A stretch of 64,000 nt of DNA, taken from Arcobacter sp. F2176. Its GTDB lineage: Bacteria; Campylobacterota; Campylobacteria; Campylobacterales; Arcobacteraceae. The stretch spans positions 124,001 to 188,000 of the forward strand of contig NZ_PDJV01000005.1 of NCBI RefSeq assembly GCF_004116465.1. The letters are read 5' to 3'. The notes beneath the pieces are model-generated. The model saw nothing but the letters and a program-made list of their open reading frames with translations, was not told the origin of the DNA and searched no databases. Shown piece after piece: positions 7,024-15,222 of this stretch. A program made the position numbers and the translations under genes. Every line of letters begins with the position of its first letter. Within the stretch, counting starts at the first letter, position 1.

Positions 7024-9443
7024 TATTTTTCATCCTCTTTTTCTTTATATACTCTCTCATTTGCAAATTTATCAAAAAATCCAAGTTCAGTACACCCCAT
7101 ACAGCCATGCCCAACTTGTACCGGCCAACTTGTTCCTTGATTAAACTTCATAGATGGGCAATTTACATTAGCAAATGGACCTTTACAACCCATCTCAAAA
7201 AGACACCAACCATTTTTTGCCCCATCATCTCCCCATTCTTTTACAAATTCGCCAAGTTCATAATGACCTCTTCTTTCACAATTATCATGAACCCTTTGTT
7301 CATAAGCCCATAAAGGACGGTTAAATTTATCCAAAGCTGGTATTTCTTCAAACATCATATATGAAAGCAAGGTTCCTACTATATTTATAGGATTTGTGGG
7401 ACAGCCTGTGATATTTATAATATCATCTCTATTTAAAGCTTGAGCCACTCCAACAGCACCTGTTGGATTTGGATAGGCAGATACTACTCCTCCATCAAAA
7501 GCACATGAACCAACTGCTAATACGAGTGCTGCATCTTTTGCACATTTTTTTAAAAGCTCAACTCCTGTTTCACCTTTTTTCCCTATTCGTAAATACTTTC
7601 CATCAAGACCTAAAGAAACTGCACCTTCAACTATCAAGACATATTTTCCTTTATCATTTTTGATTATATTTTCTAAGATAGTCTCACTCTCATCACCACT
7701 TGCACTCATAAGTAACTCATGATAATCTAAAGAGATATAATCAAATATCAAGTCTTCTAATACTGGATTTGATGATTTTATAAAGGCTTCACTATTCCCG
7801 CTACAATCACTTAACTCCAACCAAATAATTGGAATCTTATTTAAATTTTTAATTCCCTCACTTACAACATCTTCAAAGGCTGGGTTTAATTTCATACTAG
7901 CTGTTACCATAGAGATCCAACTATTAATTTCACTTTTACCCATATCAAGCATTTTTAGTGCCGATTCTAAATTATTTTCATCCATATTATTTTTTGGATG
8001 TAGTTTTTTAAACTTCTCAATACTTCTTTGACTTCTTTTTAATTCTTCTTCTAATCTTAGCTCTTCAGGAGTTTTTTTAGGAGTATCATAATCTATTAAA
8101 TGTTGTGAATCCAAAATAATATCATCTATCTCTTTTTTACATCTTCCACAAACTCTTCCTGCTTCACTGAACTCTTTTAATGAAGAAAAAGAGTCAATCT
8201 TACATGAAATCACAAGATCTTTTAAATCCTCATAATAAATATGTTTACACGCACAAACTAATTTTCCTCTTGGGCTTAATTCTCTATTTTCATATAAATA
8301 GTTTAAATCTATCTCATCCTTTTCATTTATAACTTTTTCTAAATATGCTGTATCAATATTTGAATTAATTCCGATAAATCTTATTAGCTTTTTATCTTTT
8401 AAGAAGTATTCATCAACTCTTTTTTTATCTATTGATTCAATAACAACCTTTTCAAAACCTTTATCAAAATCTGATGAGCAAATTTCAACTAAAGTAAAAT
8501 CCCCAATTTTAAGCATATCAACTGCAGTATCAAGTTCAAAGTTAATAATATCTTTTTGAAAGATATGAGATATTGCTACATTTGCTTGGGTTGTACACTC
8601 TTTTACGTGACCTGCTACAAAATTATCTTTTACAACTTCAGCACACTCTCCAACTGCATAGATATTTTTATCACTACTTTGCATAAACTCATTTACTAAA
8701 ATACCTTTGTTTACATCAATAAATTTTTCAAAAGGTTTTGCATTTGCTTTTATTCCTATTCCAAAAACAATAAAAGGATTTTTTATATTTAATTTTTTTG
8801 TTTTTAAAACTTCGATTTTATTATTTTTGATTTTGCATTCAACAATCTCATCTTCATAAGAGATTCTTGCTTTTTTATTTTTTAAAAAACTATTTTCCAT
8901 TATTTGCATAGATTCAGCAGATATATATTTATCGTATAAGTGTCTACTTCTTATGAGTAAAGTTATACTTTTTACATCAGCCATTTCATTTAAAGTATCA
9001 AGTAGTTCCAAAGCAATGGGTCCACTTCCCACAAGAACTACTTCATTTGTTTTACAATATTGTTCTATTTTCTTACAATCATTTACATTTCTAAAAACAG
9101 AGACATTTTCTAAAGTTGTATCTAGAAGAGTTATAGGAGTAGAGCCTGTGGCAATTATAAGTTTGTCATAGTCATAAGTTTTATCATTTGAAAAGACTTG
9201 TTTTTTATCTTTATTGATATTTGAAATAGTTTGCTTAAGTTGTAAGTTCACAGAACTATTTAGTTCAAGCTTTATATTCTCAACATCATTATTAGATTCA
9301 ATTAATCTACAAAGATGTATCCTATCATAAGGGATATATTCTTCATCACTAAGAATAGTAACACTACATGATGAATCTACATTTAAAATATTATTTGCTA
9401 AATAAACTGCGGCAATTCCTCCACCTATAATAATTATCTTCAT
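7023..9443 (-). CDS. Fusion: FAD/NAD(P) reductase + BFD [2Fe-2S] domain + [NiFe] hydrogenase small subunit
   Basis: One uninterrupted 806-residue frame joins three modules. Residues 1-380 are a pyridine nucleotide-disulfide oxidoreductase resembling the N-terminus of NirB-type nitrite reductase: an FAD fold at GGGIAAVYLA, YDRIHLCRL, and an NAD(P) fold at VGSGPIALELL. Residues about 390-445 are a BFD-like [2Fe-2S] domain with Cys397, Cys399, Cys432 and Cys435. A charged linker follows (450-485), then a hydrogenase small subunit (about 490-806). That part starts its proximal-cluster motif as DCSGNS (Cys547), the form known from cytosolic group 2-like HupS, rather than ECTCCSES. It keeps GSCAFDGG, TGCPTNP, CERRGHYE, MGCKGP and GHGCMGCTELGFFD. 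No Tat signal is present, so the enzyme is cytoplasmic. The architecture suggests electrons pass from H2 through Fe-S clusters and [2Fe-2S] to FAD and NAD(P)+, or the reverse. Confidence 0.9.
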   Translation of the reverse strand: MKIIIIGGGIAAVYLANNILNVDSSCSVTILSDEEYIPYDRIHLCRLIESNNDVENIKLELNSSVNLQLKQTISNINKDKKQVFSNDKTYDYDKLIIATGSTPITLLDTTLENVSVFRNVNDCKKIEQYCKTNEVVLVGSGPIALELLDTLNEMADVKSITLLIRSRHLYDKYISAESMQIMENSFLKNKKARISYEDEIVECKIKNNKIEVLKTKKLNIKNPFIVFGIGIKANAKPFEKFIDVNKGILVNEFMQSSDKNIYAVGECAEVVKDNFVAGHVKECTTQANVAISHIFQKDIINFELDTAVDMLKIGDFTLVEICSSDFDKGFEKVVIESIDKKRVDEYFLKDKKLIRFIGINSNIDTAYLEKVINEKDEIDLNYLYENRELSPRGKLVCACKHIYYEDLKDLVISCKIDSFSSLKEFSEAGRVCGRCKKEIDDIILDSQHLIDYDTPKKTPEELRLEEELKRSQRSIEKFKKLHPKNNMDENNLESALKMLDMGKSEINSWISMVTASMKLNPAFEDVVSEGIKNLNKIPIIWLELSDCSGNSEAFIKSSNPVLEDLIFDYISLDYHELLMSASGDESETILENIIKNDKGKYVLIVEGAVSLGLDGKYLRIGKKGETGVELLKKCAKDAALVLAVGSCAFDGGVVSAYPNPTGAVGVAQALNRDDIINITGCPTNPINIVGTLLSYMMFEEIPALDKFNRPLWAYEQRVHDNCERRGHYELGEFVKEWGDDGAKNGWCLFEMGCKGPFANVNCPSMKFNQGTSWPVQVGHGCMGCTELGFFDKFANERVYKEKEDEK

Positions 9444-9522
9444 TTGACATCTCTTTTTTATGGATTACATTAATAATAGCAAAATATAAGTTACTCTTTA
9501 ATTACATAAACCCATGATTTTT

Positions 9523-9540
9523 AGGGAACACTTCTTGCAT
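9523..9540 (+). promoter_or_regulatory. Sigma-54 promoter of the aldo/keto reductase - nifT unit
   Basis: AGGGAACACTTCTTGCAT has GG at 9525-9526 and GC at 9537-9538 with exactly 10 bases between. GGAAC-N5-TTGC agrees well with the sigma-54 consensus used in Campylobacterota. It lies about 97 bases upstream of the start at 9637, in the divergent region shared with the hydrogenase operon. I looked for a NifA site (TGT-N10-ACA) in the ~175 bases upstream and did not find one. Confidence 0.75.
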
Positions 9541-9636
9541 ATATATTAGTCAACCTTTTGTAGTTAAATTTTAAAGAGTAAAATTTACCCAATTTTACTC
9601 TTTTTTTACAAAGGAATTGAATAAGGAAAAGTATTT

Positions 9637-10746
9637 ATGACAGAAGCAACTTTAGAAGCAACTCATAATTTTGCAAAAAAGTTTTCATCTTACAAAGAGT
9701 TTTATATCAAAAGTAATGACCTGATTTTTTCAAAACTTGGTCTTGGAACTTTTAACAAAGAACCTTACAAAGAAGAGAATTATGTTTTTCATTATATTGA
9801 GGGTGTAAAAGAAGCTGTTAAAAATGGCATAAACCTAATAGATTCTGCAAGTAATTATAGATATGGGCAAAGTGAAAAAGAGATTGGTATTGCATTAAAA
9901 GAACTTTTTGAAGAGAAAATAGTTACAAGGGAAGAACTAATTATTTGTTCAAAGGGTGGTTTTATTCAACTTGAATATCCATTTCCAAAGAATCCATATA
10001 CTTGGATTGAAGATAATATTATCAATACAAAACTTGCTACAAAAGAAGATATTGAACTAGACCAACACTGTTTGAGTGCTGATTTTATAGAGTGGTCATG
10101 TAAAAAATCTTTAGAAAATATGGGTATTGATAAATTTGATATTTACTATTTACATAATCCAGAAATTCAAATACAAAAAAATGGATATAAAAAATTTCTA
10201 AAGAAAGTTGAGTCTATTTTTAAACGATTTGAAAAAATGATAACAATGGGCTTTATCAAATACTATGGAGTTGCTGTTTGGAATGGATTTAGTGATAAAT
10301 CTACAGGTGAACATATCAACCTAGAAGATTTAGTAGAAATTGCACTAAAAGTTGGGGGAGAAAATCACCATTTCAAATATATTCAAACTCCTTTTAATAT
10401 TGCAAAAACAAACATATATACAATGCCAACACAAACAGTAAAAGGTGAAGAATGTACACTTTTACAAGCAGCATATAGACTAAAAATTGATGTTATTAGT
10501 AGTTCTTCTTTACTTCAAATGAATCTATTTAAAAAGTCATTTAAAGCTGAAACTGGTTACTTATTGGATAATAAAATGGTTCTAGAAAATGATATTCAAT
10601 TAGCGCTTCAATTTGTAAGATCAACACCTGGAATTATAAGTTCACTTTTTGCTTCAAAAGTACCTGTTCATATAAAAAGTAATCTAAGAATTACAGAAAT
10701 AAAAACAACTCCAAGAGCACACTACGACTTAATGTATAGAGTATAA
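9637..10746 (+). CDS. Aldo/keto reductase family oxidoreductase, nif-linked
   Basis: A 369-residue NADPH-dependent TIM-barrel oxidoreductase. The start is LIFSKLGLGTFN. The catalytic tetrad is readable: Asp and Tyr in NLIDSASNYRYGQSEKEIG, Lys in IICSKGG, and His in FDIYYLHNPE. Its substrate is not evident. It is longer than the usual ~320 residues, with extra sequence around residues 120-140. It begins the sigma-54-driven run and is followed after one base by the FrdA-like flavoprotein, so the two are likely partners. A link to nitrogen fixation is inferred from position only. Confidence 0.8.
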   Translation: MTEATLEATHNFAKKFSSYKEFYIKSNDLIFSKLGLGTFNKEPYKEENYVFHYIEGVKEAVKNGINLIDSASNYRYGQSEKEIGIALKELFEEKIVTREELIICSKGGFIQLEYPFPKNPYTWIEDNIINTKLATKEDIELDQHCLSADFIEWSCKKSLENMGIDKFDIYYLHNPEIQIQKNGYKKFLKKVESIFKRFEKMITMGFIKYYGVAVWNGFSDKSTGEHINLEDLVEIALKVGGENHHFKYIQTPFNIAKTNIYTMPTQTVKGEECTLLQAAYRLKIDVISSSSLLQMNLFKKSFKAETGYLLDNKMVLENDIQLALQFVRSTPGIISSLFASKVPVHIKSNLRITEIKTTPRAHYDLMYRV

Positions 10747-10747
10747 T

Positions 10748-12397
10748 ATGATTTATGATGTAGTTGTAGTGGGTGGTGGTATCGCTGGACTTATGGCAGC
10801 AATAGAAGCCAAAAAAGTTGATAATACTGTAGCTCTCATCACAAAAGGAAATATCTTCAAATCAAATTCTGCCATGGCAAGTGGTGGAATAAATGCAGTT
10901 TTAAACTCTAAAGATTCTTATGCAATAAATTCTCATATTGATGATACTTTCAAATCATCAAAAGGTCTAGCAGATATAAATGCCATAAGTTATATGTGTA
11001 AAAATGCTTCTAATATAATCTCAAAACTTGAAGATTATGGAGTAAATTTTGATAAAGATGAAAAGGGAAATATTTTACAAAGACCTTTTGGTGGAGGCTC
11101 AGCAAATAGAACTTGTTATGTGGGAGATAAAACTGGCTTTGCTATAACTCAAGCACTTATAAAAAAAGCAAAAGAAGTAGGTATAAGCTTTTTGGTAAAT
11201 ACTTATGTACTAAACCTAGCTAGCCATGGAAACGCTATTTCTGGGGTAGTTTGTCTAAGAAGATTAGATACTTCTATTTTAGTATATCCAGCAAAAACTG
11301 TAGTTCTTGCAGGTGGTGGGTATGCTGGAATATTTAGAGGAAACTCTACCAATGCACAAGATTATACGGGTGATTTATTAGCTGTTTGTTTAAGAGCTGG
11401 ATTAGTTCTAAAAGATATGGAATTTATGCAATTTCATCCAACAGGAATAGCAAAAACAAATTACCTAGTAACTGAAGCTGCTAGAGCTGAAGGTGGATTT
11501 TTAATAAATAGTAATGGTGAGAGATTCATCAATGAGCTTGAGACAAGAGATAAAATTGCAAAAGCAATACTTGAACAACAAAACAATGGAAAAGAAGTAT
11601 TTATTGACTTAAGACATTTAGGATATGAAAAAATTCAAGAAAAACTACCATCACTTTTTAATGCTGCTTATAATCAAGTTGGAATAGACATTAGCAAAGA
11701 GTTATTAAAAATAAAACCTGTAGCCCATTATAGTATGGGTGGGGTTGATACAAATATGGGTGAGACTTCTATAAAAGGACTTTTTATCTGTGGAGAAATG
11801 GCTTCAAATGGAGTACATGGAGCAAATAGACTTGGAGGAAATTCTCTTTTAGAGGGAACTATCTTTGGGGAACTAGTGGGTAAAAAAGCTTATGAATATA
11901 CTCACTACAAAGAGTATTTACCAATTGATTATAATATTGTTATAAGAGATATTCAAAATATAGATAAAATTTTCGAAGGTGATACTACAAAAAATTTCAA
12001 TGCAATTAGAATCTCATTAGGAAAAGTTTTATTTGAAAAAGTAGGGATTATACGTTCTGAAGAGAGTTTGATTAAAGCCTTTGATTATGTAAAATATCTA
12101 AGAAGAGAGTCATATTCCCTTCATTGTATAAATAAAGAAAAGACTAATAATGTTGAACTAATTTCCATATTGGAACTTAGAAATGCCCTTGAAATATCAG
12201 AAGCGATAATACTTTCAGCACAAAAAAGAAAAGAGAGTAGAGGTGCTCATTTTAGAGAAGATTATCCAAGTGAAGATGAAAATCTAAAAAAACACATCTT
12301 AATAAAAGAGGTTCAAAAAGGTTACTTTAGATTAAGATATGAGGATAATTCATTGATTACAAAAATAAGAAATCTATTTATAAATAGATTGGATTAA
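10748..12397 (+). CDS. FAD-dependent fumarate reductase / L-aspartate oxidase family flavoprotein
   Basis: A 549-residue flavoprotein. The FAD-binding Rossmann motif is VVVGGGIAGLMAAIEA at the start, followed by SAMASGGINAVL. The active-site stretches of the FrdA/SdhA/NadB superfamily are present: MEFMQFHPTGI, LETRDKIAKAI (catalytic Arg), AHYSMGG and GANRLGGNSLLEG. The C-terminal helical domain has the usual ESRGAHFREDYP. The sequence cannot by itself separate L-aspartate oxidase (NadB) from a soluble fumarate reductase; SMGG and RLGGNSLLE lean to the fumarate-reductase side. No signal peptide and no iron-sulfur or membrane subunit gene are adjacent. It sits between the aldo/keto reductase and nifT, suggesting a nif-regulated role in electron or NAD metabolism. 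Confidence 0.75.
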   Translation: MIYDVVVVGGGIAGLMAAIEAKKVDNTVALITKGNIFKSNSAMASGGINAVLNSKDSYAINSHIDDTFKSSKGLADINAISYMCKNASNIISKLEDYGVNFDKDEKGNILQRPFGGGSANRTCYVGDKTGFAITQALIKKAKEVGISFLVNTYVLNLASHGNAISGVVCLRRLDTSILVYPAKTVVLAGGGYAGIFRGNSTNAQDYTGDLLAVCLRAGLVLKDMEFMQFHPTGIAKTNYLVTEAARAEGGFLINSNGERFINELETRDKIAKAILEQQNNGKEVFIDLRHLGYEKIQEKLPSLFNAAYNQVGIDISKELLKIKPVAHYSMGGVDTNMGETSIKGLFICGEMASNGVHGANRLGGNSLLEGTIFGELVGKKAYEYTHYKEYLPIDYNIVIRDIQNIDKIFEGDTTKNFNAIRISLGKVLFEKVGIIRSEESLIKAFDYVKYLRRESYSLHCINKEKTNNVELISILELRNALEISEAIILSAQKRKESRGAHFREDYPSEDENLKKHILIKEVQKGYFRLRYEDNSLITKIRNLFINRLD

Positions 12398-12417
12398 ATT
12401 AAAAAAAGGAGAAGAAA

Positions 12418-12627
12418 ATGGCAAAAGTAATGTTAAGAGAAAATGAGGGCAAAATATATTTTTATTTTGCGAAAAAAGATATGGAAGAGATTATAGAATC
12501 TGTAGAGTTTGATAGTGAAGAAAATTGGGGTGGAGAGTGTGAACTTTCAAATGGTGAAACATGGTGGATTCAACCAGGTCCAAAGAATTTACCAAAAGAA
12601 GAAGTTTGTAAAAAACTTACTAACTAA
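12418..12627 (+). CDS. nifT: NifT/FixU family protein
   Basis: A 69-residue protein beginning KVMLRENEGKIYFYFAKKDM and containing WGGECELSNGETWWI, the conserved core of the small NifT/FixU family (about 65-75 residues) found beside nifK, nifA or nifB in diazotrophs. The family's biochemical role is unknown and it is dispensable in tested organisms. An AAAAGGAG ribosome-binding site precedes the ATG. It is the third gene of the sigma-54-headed run and precedes nifA by 81 bases. Together with nifA it is the strongest evidence that this region belongs to a nif cluster. Confidence 0.85.
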   Translation: MAKVMLRENEGKIYFYFAKKDMEEIIESVEFDSEENWGGECELSNGETWWIQPGPKNLPKEEVCKKLTN

Positions 12628-12708
12628 GACCCGCTTGTATATAAAATATACAAAATAATATATGAATTTGTATTCAGTATGTTATACTATTATTAAAAAG
12701 GATTTTTC

Positions 12709-14271
12709 ATGTCATTATTTGATAATACAGCCTGTAGCTCATGTTTAACTCTTAGAGAATTAACAACACTTTATGAAATCTCAGCAGTAATATCAAATCA
12801 TTATGATTTGGAAACTTCCTTAGAAAAATCTATAAAGATTTTGAAAAATAGTTTAAATCTTACAAACTGTACAGTTCATATTTTAGAAGAGGATTTACTT
12901 ACAGTATTTGCATCAGTTGAATTATCAACTATTCAAAAAAAACTATCAGTTTATAAAGTGGGTGAAGGAGCAACAGGTGTTGCTGCTTTATCTAAAGAAC
13001 CAGTTGTTGTGGAAAATATTCACAATGATTCACTATTTTTAAACAAATCAGGAAAAAGAGATTTTTCAAATCTTTCATATGTAGCTGTTCCTTTAGTTGT
13101 TGAAAATGAAACTGTTGGTGTTTTGGGTGCTGCTCTTACTAAAAGTACGGAAATAGGATTTGAAGATTGTGTAAGAATACTTACAATTATTGGTTCAATA
13201 TTTGCACAAACTATCTACTCTTATCAATTAAACATAAAAGAGAAAGAAAGATTAGAAGATTTGAAATCATATTATAAAATGGAATGGGACTCAAAGGTTC
13301 ATAACTTCGGAGATATCATTGGAGATAGTCCAAAGATGAAACAAGTTTTTCAAGTAATACAAAGAATAGCCCAATCAGAAGTTACAGTATTAGTAAGAGG
13401 AGAGACAGGAACTGGTAAAGAGCTAGTTGCTGCTGCAATTCATAAAAGAAGTAAAAGAGCAAATGAGCCTTTTATTAAATTGAACTGTGCTGCTATTACT
13501 GATACCTTACTTGAAAGTGAACTTTTTGGTCATGAAAAAGGTGCCTTCACAGATGCAAGGGAGACTAGAAAAGGAAGATTTGAATTAGCAGATAAAGGAA
13601 CTTTGTTCTTAGATGAGATAGGTGATATTTCATCTTCTGCTCAAGTAAAACTTCTAAGAGTCTTACAAGAGAGAGAGTTCGAAAGAGTAGGTGGAAGTAA
13701 GACTATTAAAGTAAATGTTAGACTAGTAGCTGCTACAAATAGAAACCTAGAGCAAATGGTAAAAGAGGGAAAATTTAGAGAAGATTTATATTATAGATTA
13801 AATGTAATACCAATTGATTTACCACCACTTAGAGAAAGAGGTGATGATATAAAACAACTTGTAAATTTCTTTTTAGAAAGAGCAATCAAAAACCATAAAA
13901 AAAATGTAAAAATATTAGATGAAGCAATGGAACTTTTAGCTTCTTATCCTTGGCCTGGAAATGTAAGAGAACTAGAAAATACCATGGAGAGAATTGTTTT
14001 AATGGGCAATGAAAATGGTATAGATAGTTTTGATATGTCACTTCTTCTTCCTGCACTTGAAAAAGGGAAATTAGAAGATAAACCAATAGCTTCTTCAAAA
14101 CAAGCAAGCCATAAAAAAAGCCTAGAAGATATGGAAAAAGAAGCTATAACAGAAGCTTTAATTGCAAATAACTTCAACCAATCAAATGCAGCAAAAGAGT
14201 TAGGAATAACACTTAGACAAATGGGTTATAAAATCAATAAATATGGAATAACAAATGAACTACAAGAATGA
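12709..14271 (+). CDS. nifA: NifA, sigma-54-dependent transcriptional activator of nitrogen fixation
   Basis: A three-domain enhancer-binding protein of 520 residues. A GAF domain spans about 15-175, with the NifA-like stretch GATGVAALSKEPVVVENI and DSLFLNKSG. The AAA+ domain spans about 200-440, with Walker A GETGTGKE at 231-238, the sigma-54 loop as GAFTDA at 278-283, and Walker B GTLFLDEIGD at 297-306. A Fis-type HTH lies at the end (NQSNAAKELGITLRQMGYKI), close to NifA C-termini. The loop has Asp where most activators have Gly (GAFTGA). A CxxC pair lies at Cys9/Cys12, before the GAF domain. The interdomain cysteine motif of alphaproteobacterial, oxygen-sensing NifA is not seen. The gap of 81 bases after nifT may hold its own promoter (TATACT near 12681). 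The stop overlaps the next gene by 17 bases. Confidence 0.87.
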   Translation: MSLFDNTACSSCLTLRELTTLYEISAVISNHYDLETSLEKSIKILKNSLNLTNCTVHILEEDLLTVFASVELSTIQKKLSVYKVGEGATGVAALSKEPVVVENIHNDSLFLNKSGKRDFSNLSYVAVPLVVENETVGVLGAALTKSTEIGFEDCVRILTIIGSIFAQTIYSYQLNIKEKERLEDLKSYYKMEWDSKVHNFGDIIGDSPKMKQVFQVIQRIAQSEVTVLVRGETGTGKELVAAAIHKRSKRANEPFIKLNCAAITDTLLESELFGHEKGAFTDARETRKGRFELADKGTLFLDEIGDISSSAQVKLLRVLQEREFERVGGSKTIKVNVRLVAATNRNLEQMVKEGKFREDLYYRLNVIPIDLPPLRERGDDIKQLVNFFLERAIKNHKKNVKILDEAMELLASYPWPGNVRELENTMERIVLMGNENGIDSFDMSLLLPALEKGKLEDKPIASSKQASHKKSLEDMEKEAITEALIANNFNQSNAAKELGITLRQMGYKINKYGITNELQE

Positions 14272-14767
14272 AGAGTTTGAACTCATTGATGAATTTATAG
14301 ATGTGGGATATATGGCTGAAGATATTGAAGCTGTAGATTTACAAGGTAATGAATTAATTATAAAAAAAGCAAGTCCAAATAGAATGATTCAGATCTTTTT
14401 ATCATTTCCAAATTTTGAAGATTTTAAAAAAGAAATTATAGCTTTTGATGAGTTTATGAATGATGCAAAAGTTGAGATTTTTACTTATTTGATATTTAAT
14501 AAAAAGATTGATTTTGACTATAAGTTTAAAAAAATACTTCCTGTTTTTGATATCAATGAAGATTATGCAAATATGTATGGAACAAAAATAATAAGTGGCA
14601 CTTTAAAAAACTGTTTAACAAAAGCCTTATTTTTAGTTGGCAAAGATGGAGCTATTTATCATATTGATATGCCAGATGATTTATCAAAGCCTTTAGACAT
14701 GGATAGAATAAGAATTGAATTAAATAAGGTTTACCAATCATATACAGGAGTTGGGTGTCATGGATAA
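14255..14767 (+). CDS. Thiol-peroxidase-like (redoxin fold) protein lacking the catalytic cysteine
   Basis: A 170-residue soluble protein. Its layout follows Tpx-type peroxiredoxins: a strand-rich N-terminus, IQIFLSFPNFEDFKKEIIAF where Tpx has the FPSIDT-x-x-C active site, a central VFDINEDYANMYGTKI, and a late TKALFLVGKDGAIYHIDMP. At the active-site position there is no cysteine. The only cysteines are Cys139-region NCLTKALF and a C-terminal GVGCHG. Either it is a non-catalytic redoxin relative, or the C-terminal cysteine has taken on a role. It overlaps nifA by 17 bases (ATG at 14255) and so is translationally coupled to it. Family assignment is by my own pattern reading and is moderate; a regulatory or protective role toward nitrogenase is inference. 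Confidence 0.5.
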   Translation: MNYKNEEFELIDEFIDVGYMAEDIEAVDLQGNELIIKKASPNRMIQIFLSFPNFEDFKKEIIAFDEFMNDAKVEIFTYLIFNKKIDFDYKFKKILPVFDINEDYANMYGTKIISGTLKNCLTKALFLVGKDGAIYHIDMPDDLSKPLDMDRIRIELNKVYQSYTGVGCHG

Positions 14768-14774
14768 TAAAAAA

Positions 14775-14815
14775 AGCTACAAGACTCTCATCTTGTAGCT
14801 AATTGATTTTATTTT
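14775..14815 (+). terminator. Rho-independent terminator after the nifA unit
   Basis: AGCTACAAGA (14775-14784) and TCTTGTAGCT (14791-14800) form a perfect 10-bp stem with a 6-base loop, preceded by an A-run and followed by a T-rich stretch. It lies 8 bases after the stop of the redoxin-like gene and can serve both strands. Confidence 0.85.
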
Positions 14816-14864
14816 ATTTTTATTTTTTATATTGTTAAGTCAAAAGACCATCAAAATTTTAAAT

Positions 14865-15143
14865 TTATTTACCAATCTTATTAGCTATAAATTCAATATC
14901 CTCATTACTTAATGGCATAGATTGGACTTTCATCATTGCTTTTAAAGCCCCACCATAAGTTCCATTTTTGTAGCCAATTAGTGCAGATTTTATATCTGCC
15001 TTTGACATCTCATTAATAATTAATGATTTACCATTTAAAGCTGATTTATCTCCATTTTCTCCATGACAAACTATACATTTTCCATAAGGATTTGCATAAG
15101 CTAAAGAGGCAATAAAAAGAGAAAAAACTAATGCCTTTTTCAA
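14865..15143 (-). CDS. Small periplasmic class I cytochrome c (cytochrome c553 type)
   Basis: A 92-residue precursor with signal peptide MKKALVFSLFIASLAYA and a single haem site CIVCH right after cleavage. A distal methionine candidate lies in MMKVQSMPLS, followed by the C-terminal helix IEFIANKIGK. It is a monohaem electron carrier of about 75 mature residues. Its promoter carries the same direct repeat as the torA promoter (see 15186-15201), so it is probably co-regulated with the TMAO reductase system and may carry electrons for it. Confidence 0.85.
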   Translation of the reverse strand: MKKALVFSLFIASLAYANPYGKCIVCHGENGDKSALNGKSLIINEMSKADIKSALIGYKNGTYGGALKAMMKVQSMPLSNEDIEFIANKIGK

Positions 15144-15169
15144 ATAATTCTCCTTTCTTTTAATAAAAA

Positions 15170-15201
15170 ATTATATGAAATTTTTGTGGCGAAATGGTGG
15201 C
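15170..15201 (-). promoter_or_regulatory. Promoter of the cytochrome c gene with OmpR-type direct-repeat operator
   Basis: On the minus strand GCCAC occurs twice at 11-bp spacing (plus-strand GTGGC at 15186-15190 and 15197-15201), followed after exactly 10 bases by TATAAT (15170-15175). The repeats lie where a -35 box would be. The same geometry is found upstream of torA at 21259-21290. Confidence 0.65.
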
Positions 15202-15222
15202 ATTTTGGTCTTTGTAGAGTAT

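Noticed and set aside
7023-9443. That the hydrogenase fusion is two genes merged by an assembly error
   Set aside because: The frame is continuous with a well-formed charged linker, no internal start with a ribosome-binding site was evident before the small-subunit part, and codon use is uniform. I kept it as a true fusion, to be confirmed by reads.
9350-9640. A sigma-54 promoter for the hydrogenase operon on the minus strand, and a NifA TGT-N10-ACA site in the divergent region
   Set aside because: No GC-N10-CC (reverse orientation) with acceptable flanks is found, and TGT does not occur in the region upstream of 9525. The hydrogenase promoter therefore stays unassigned.
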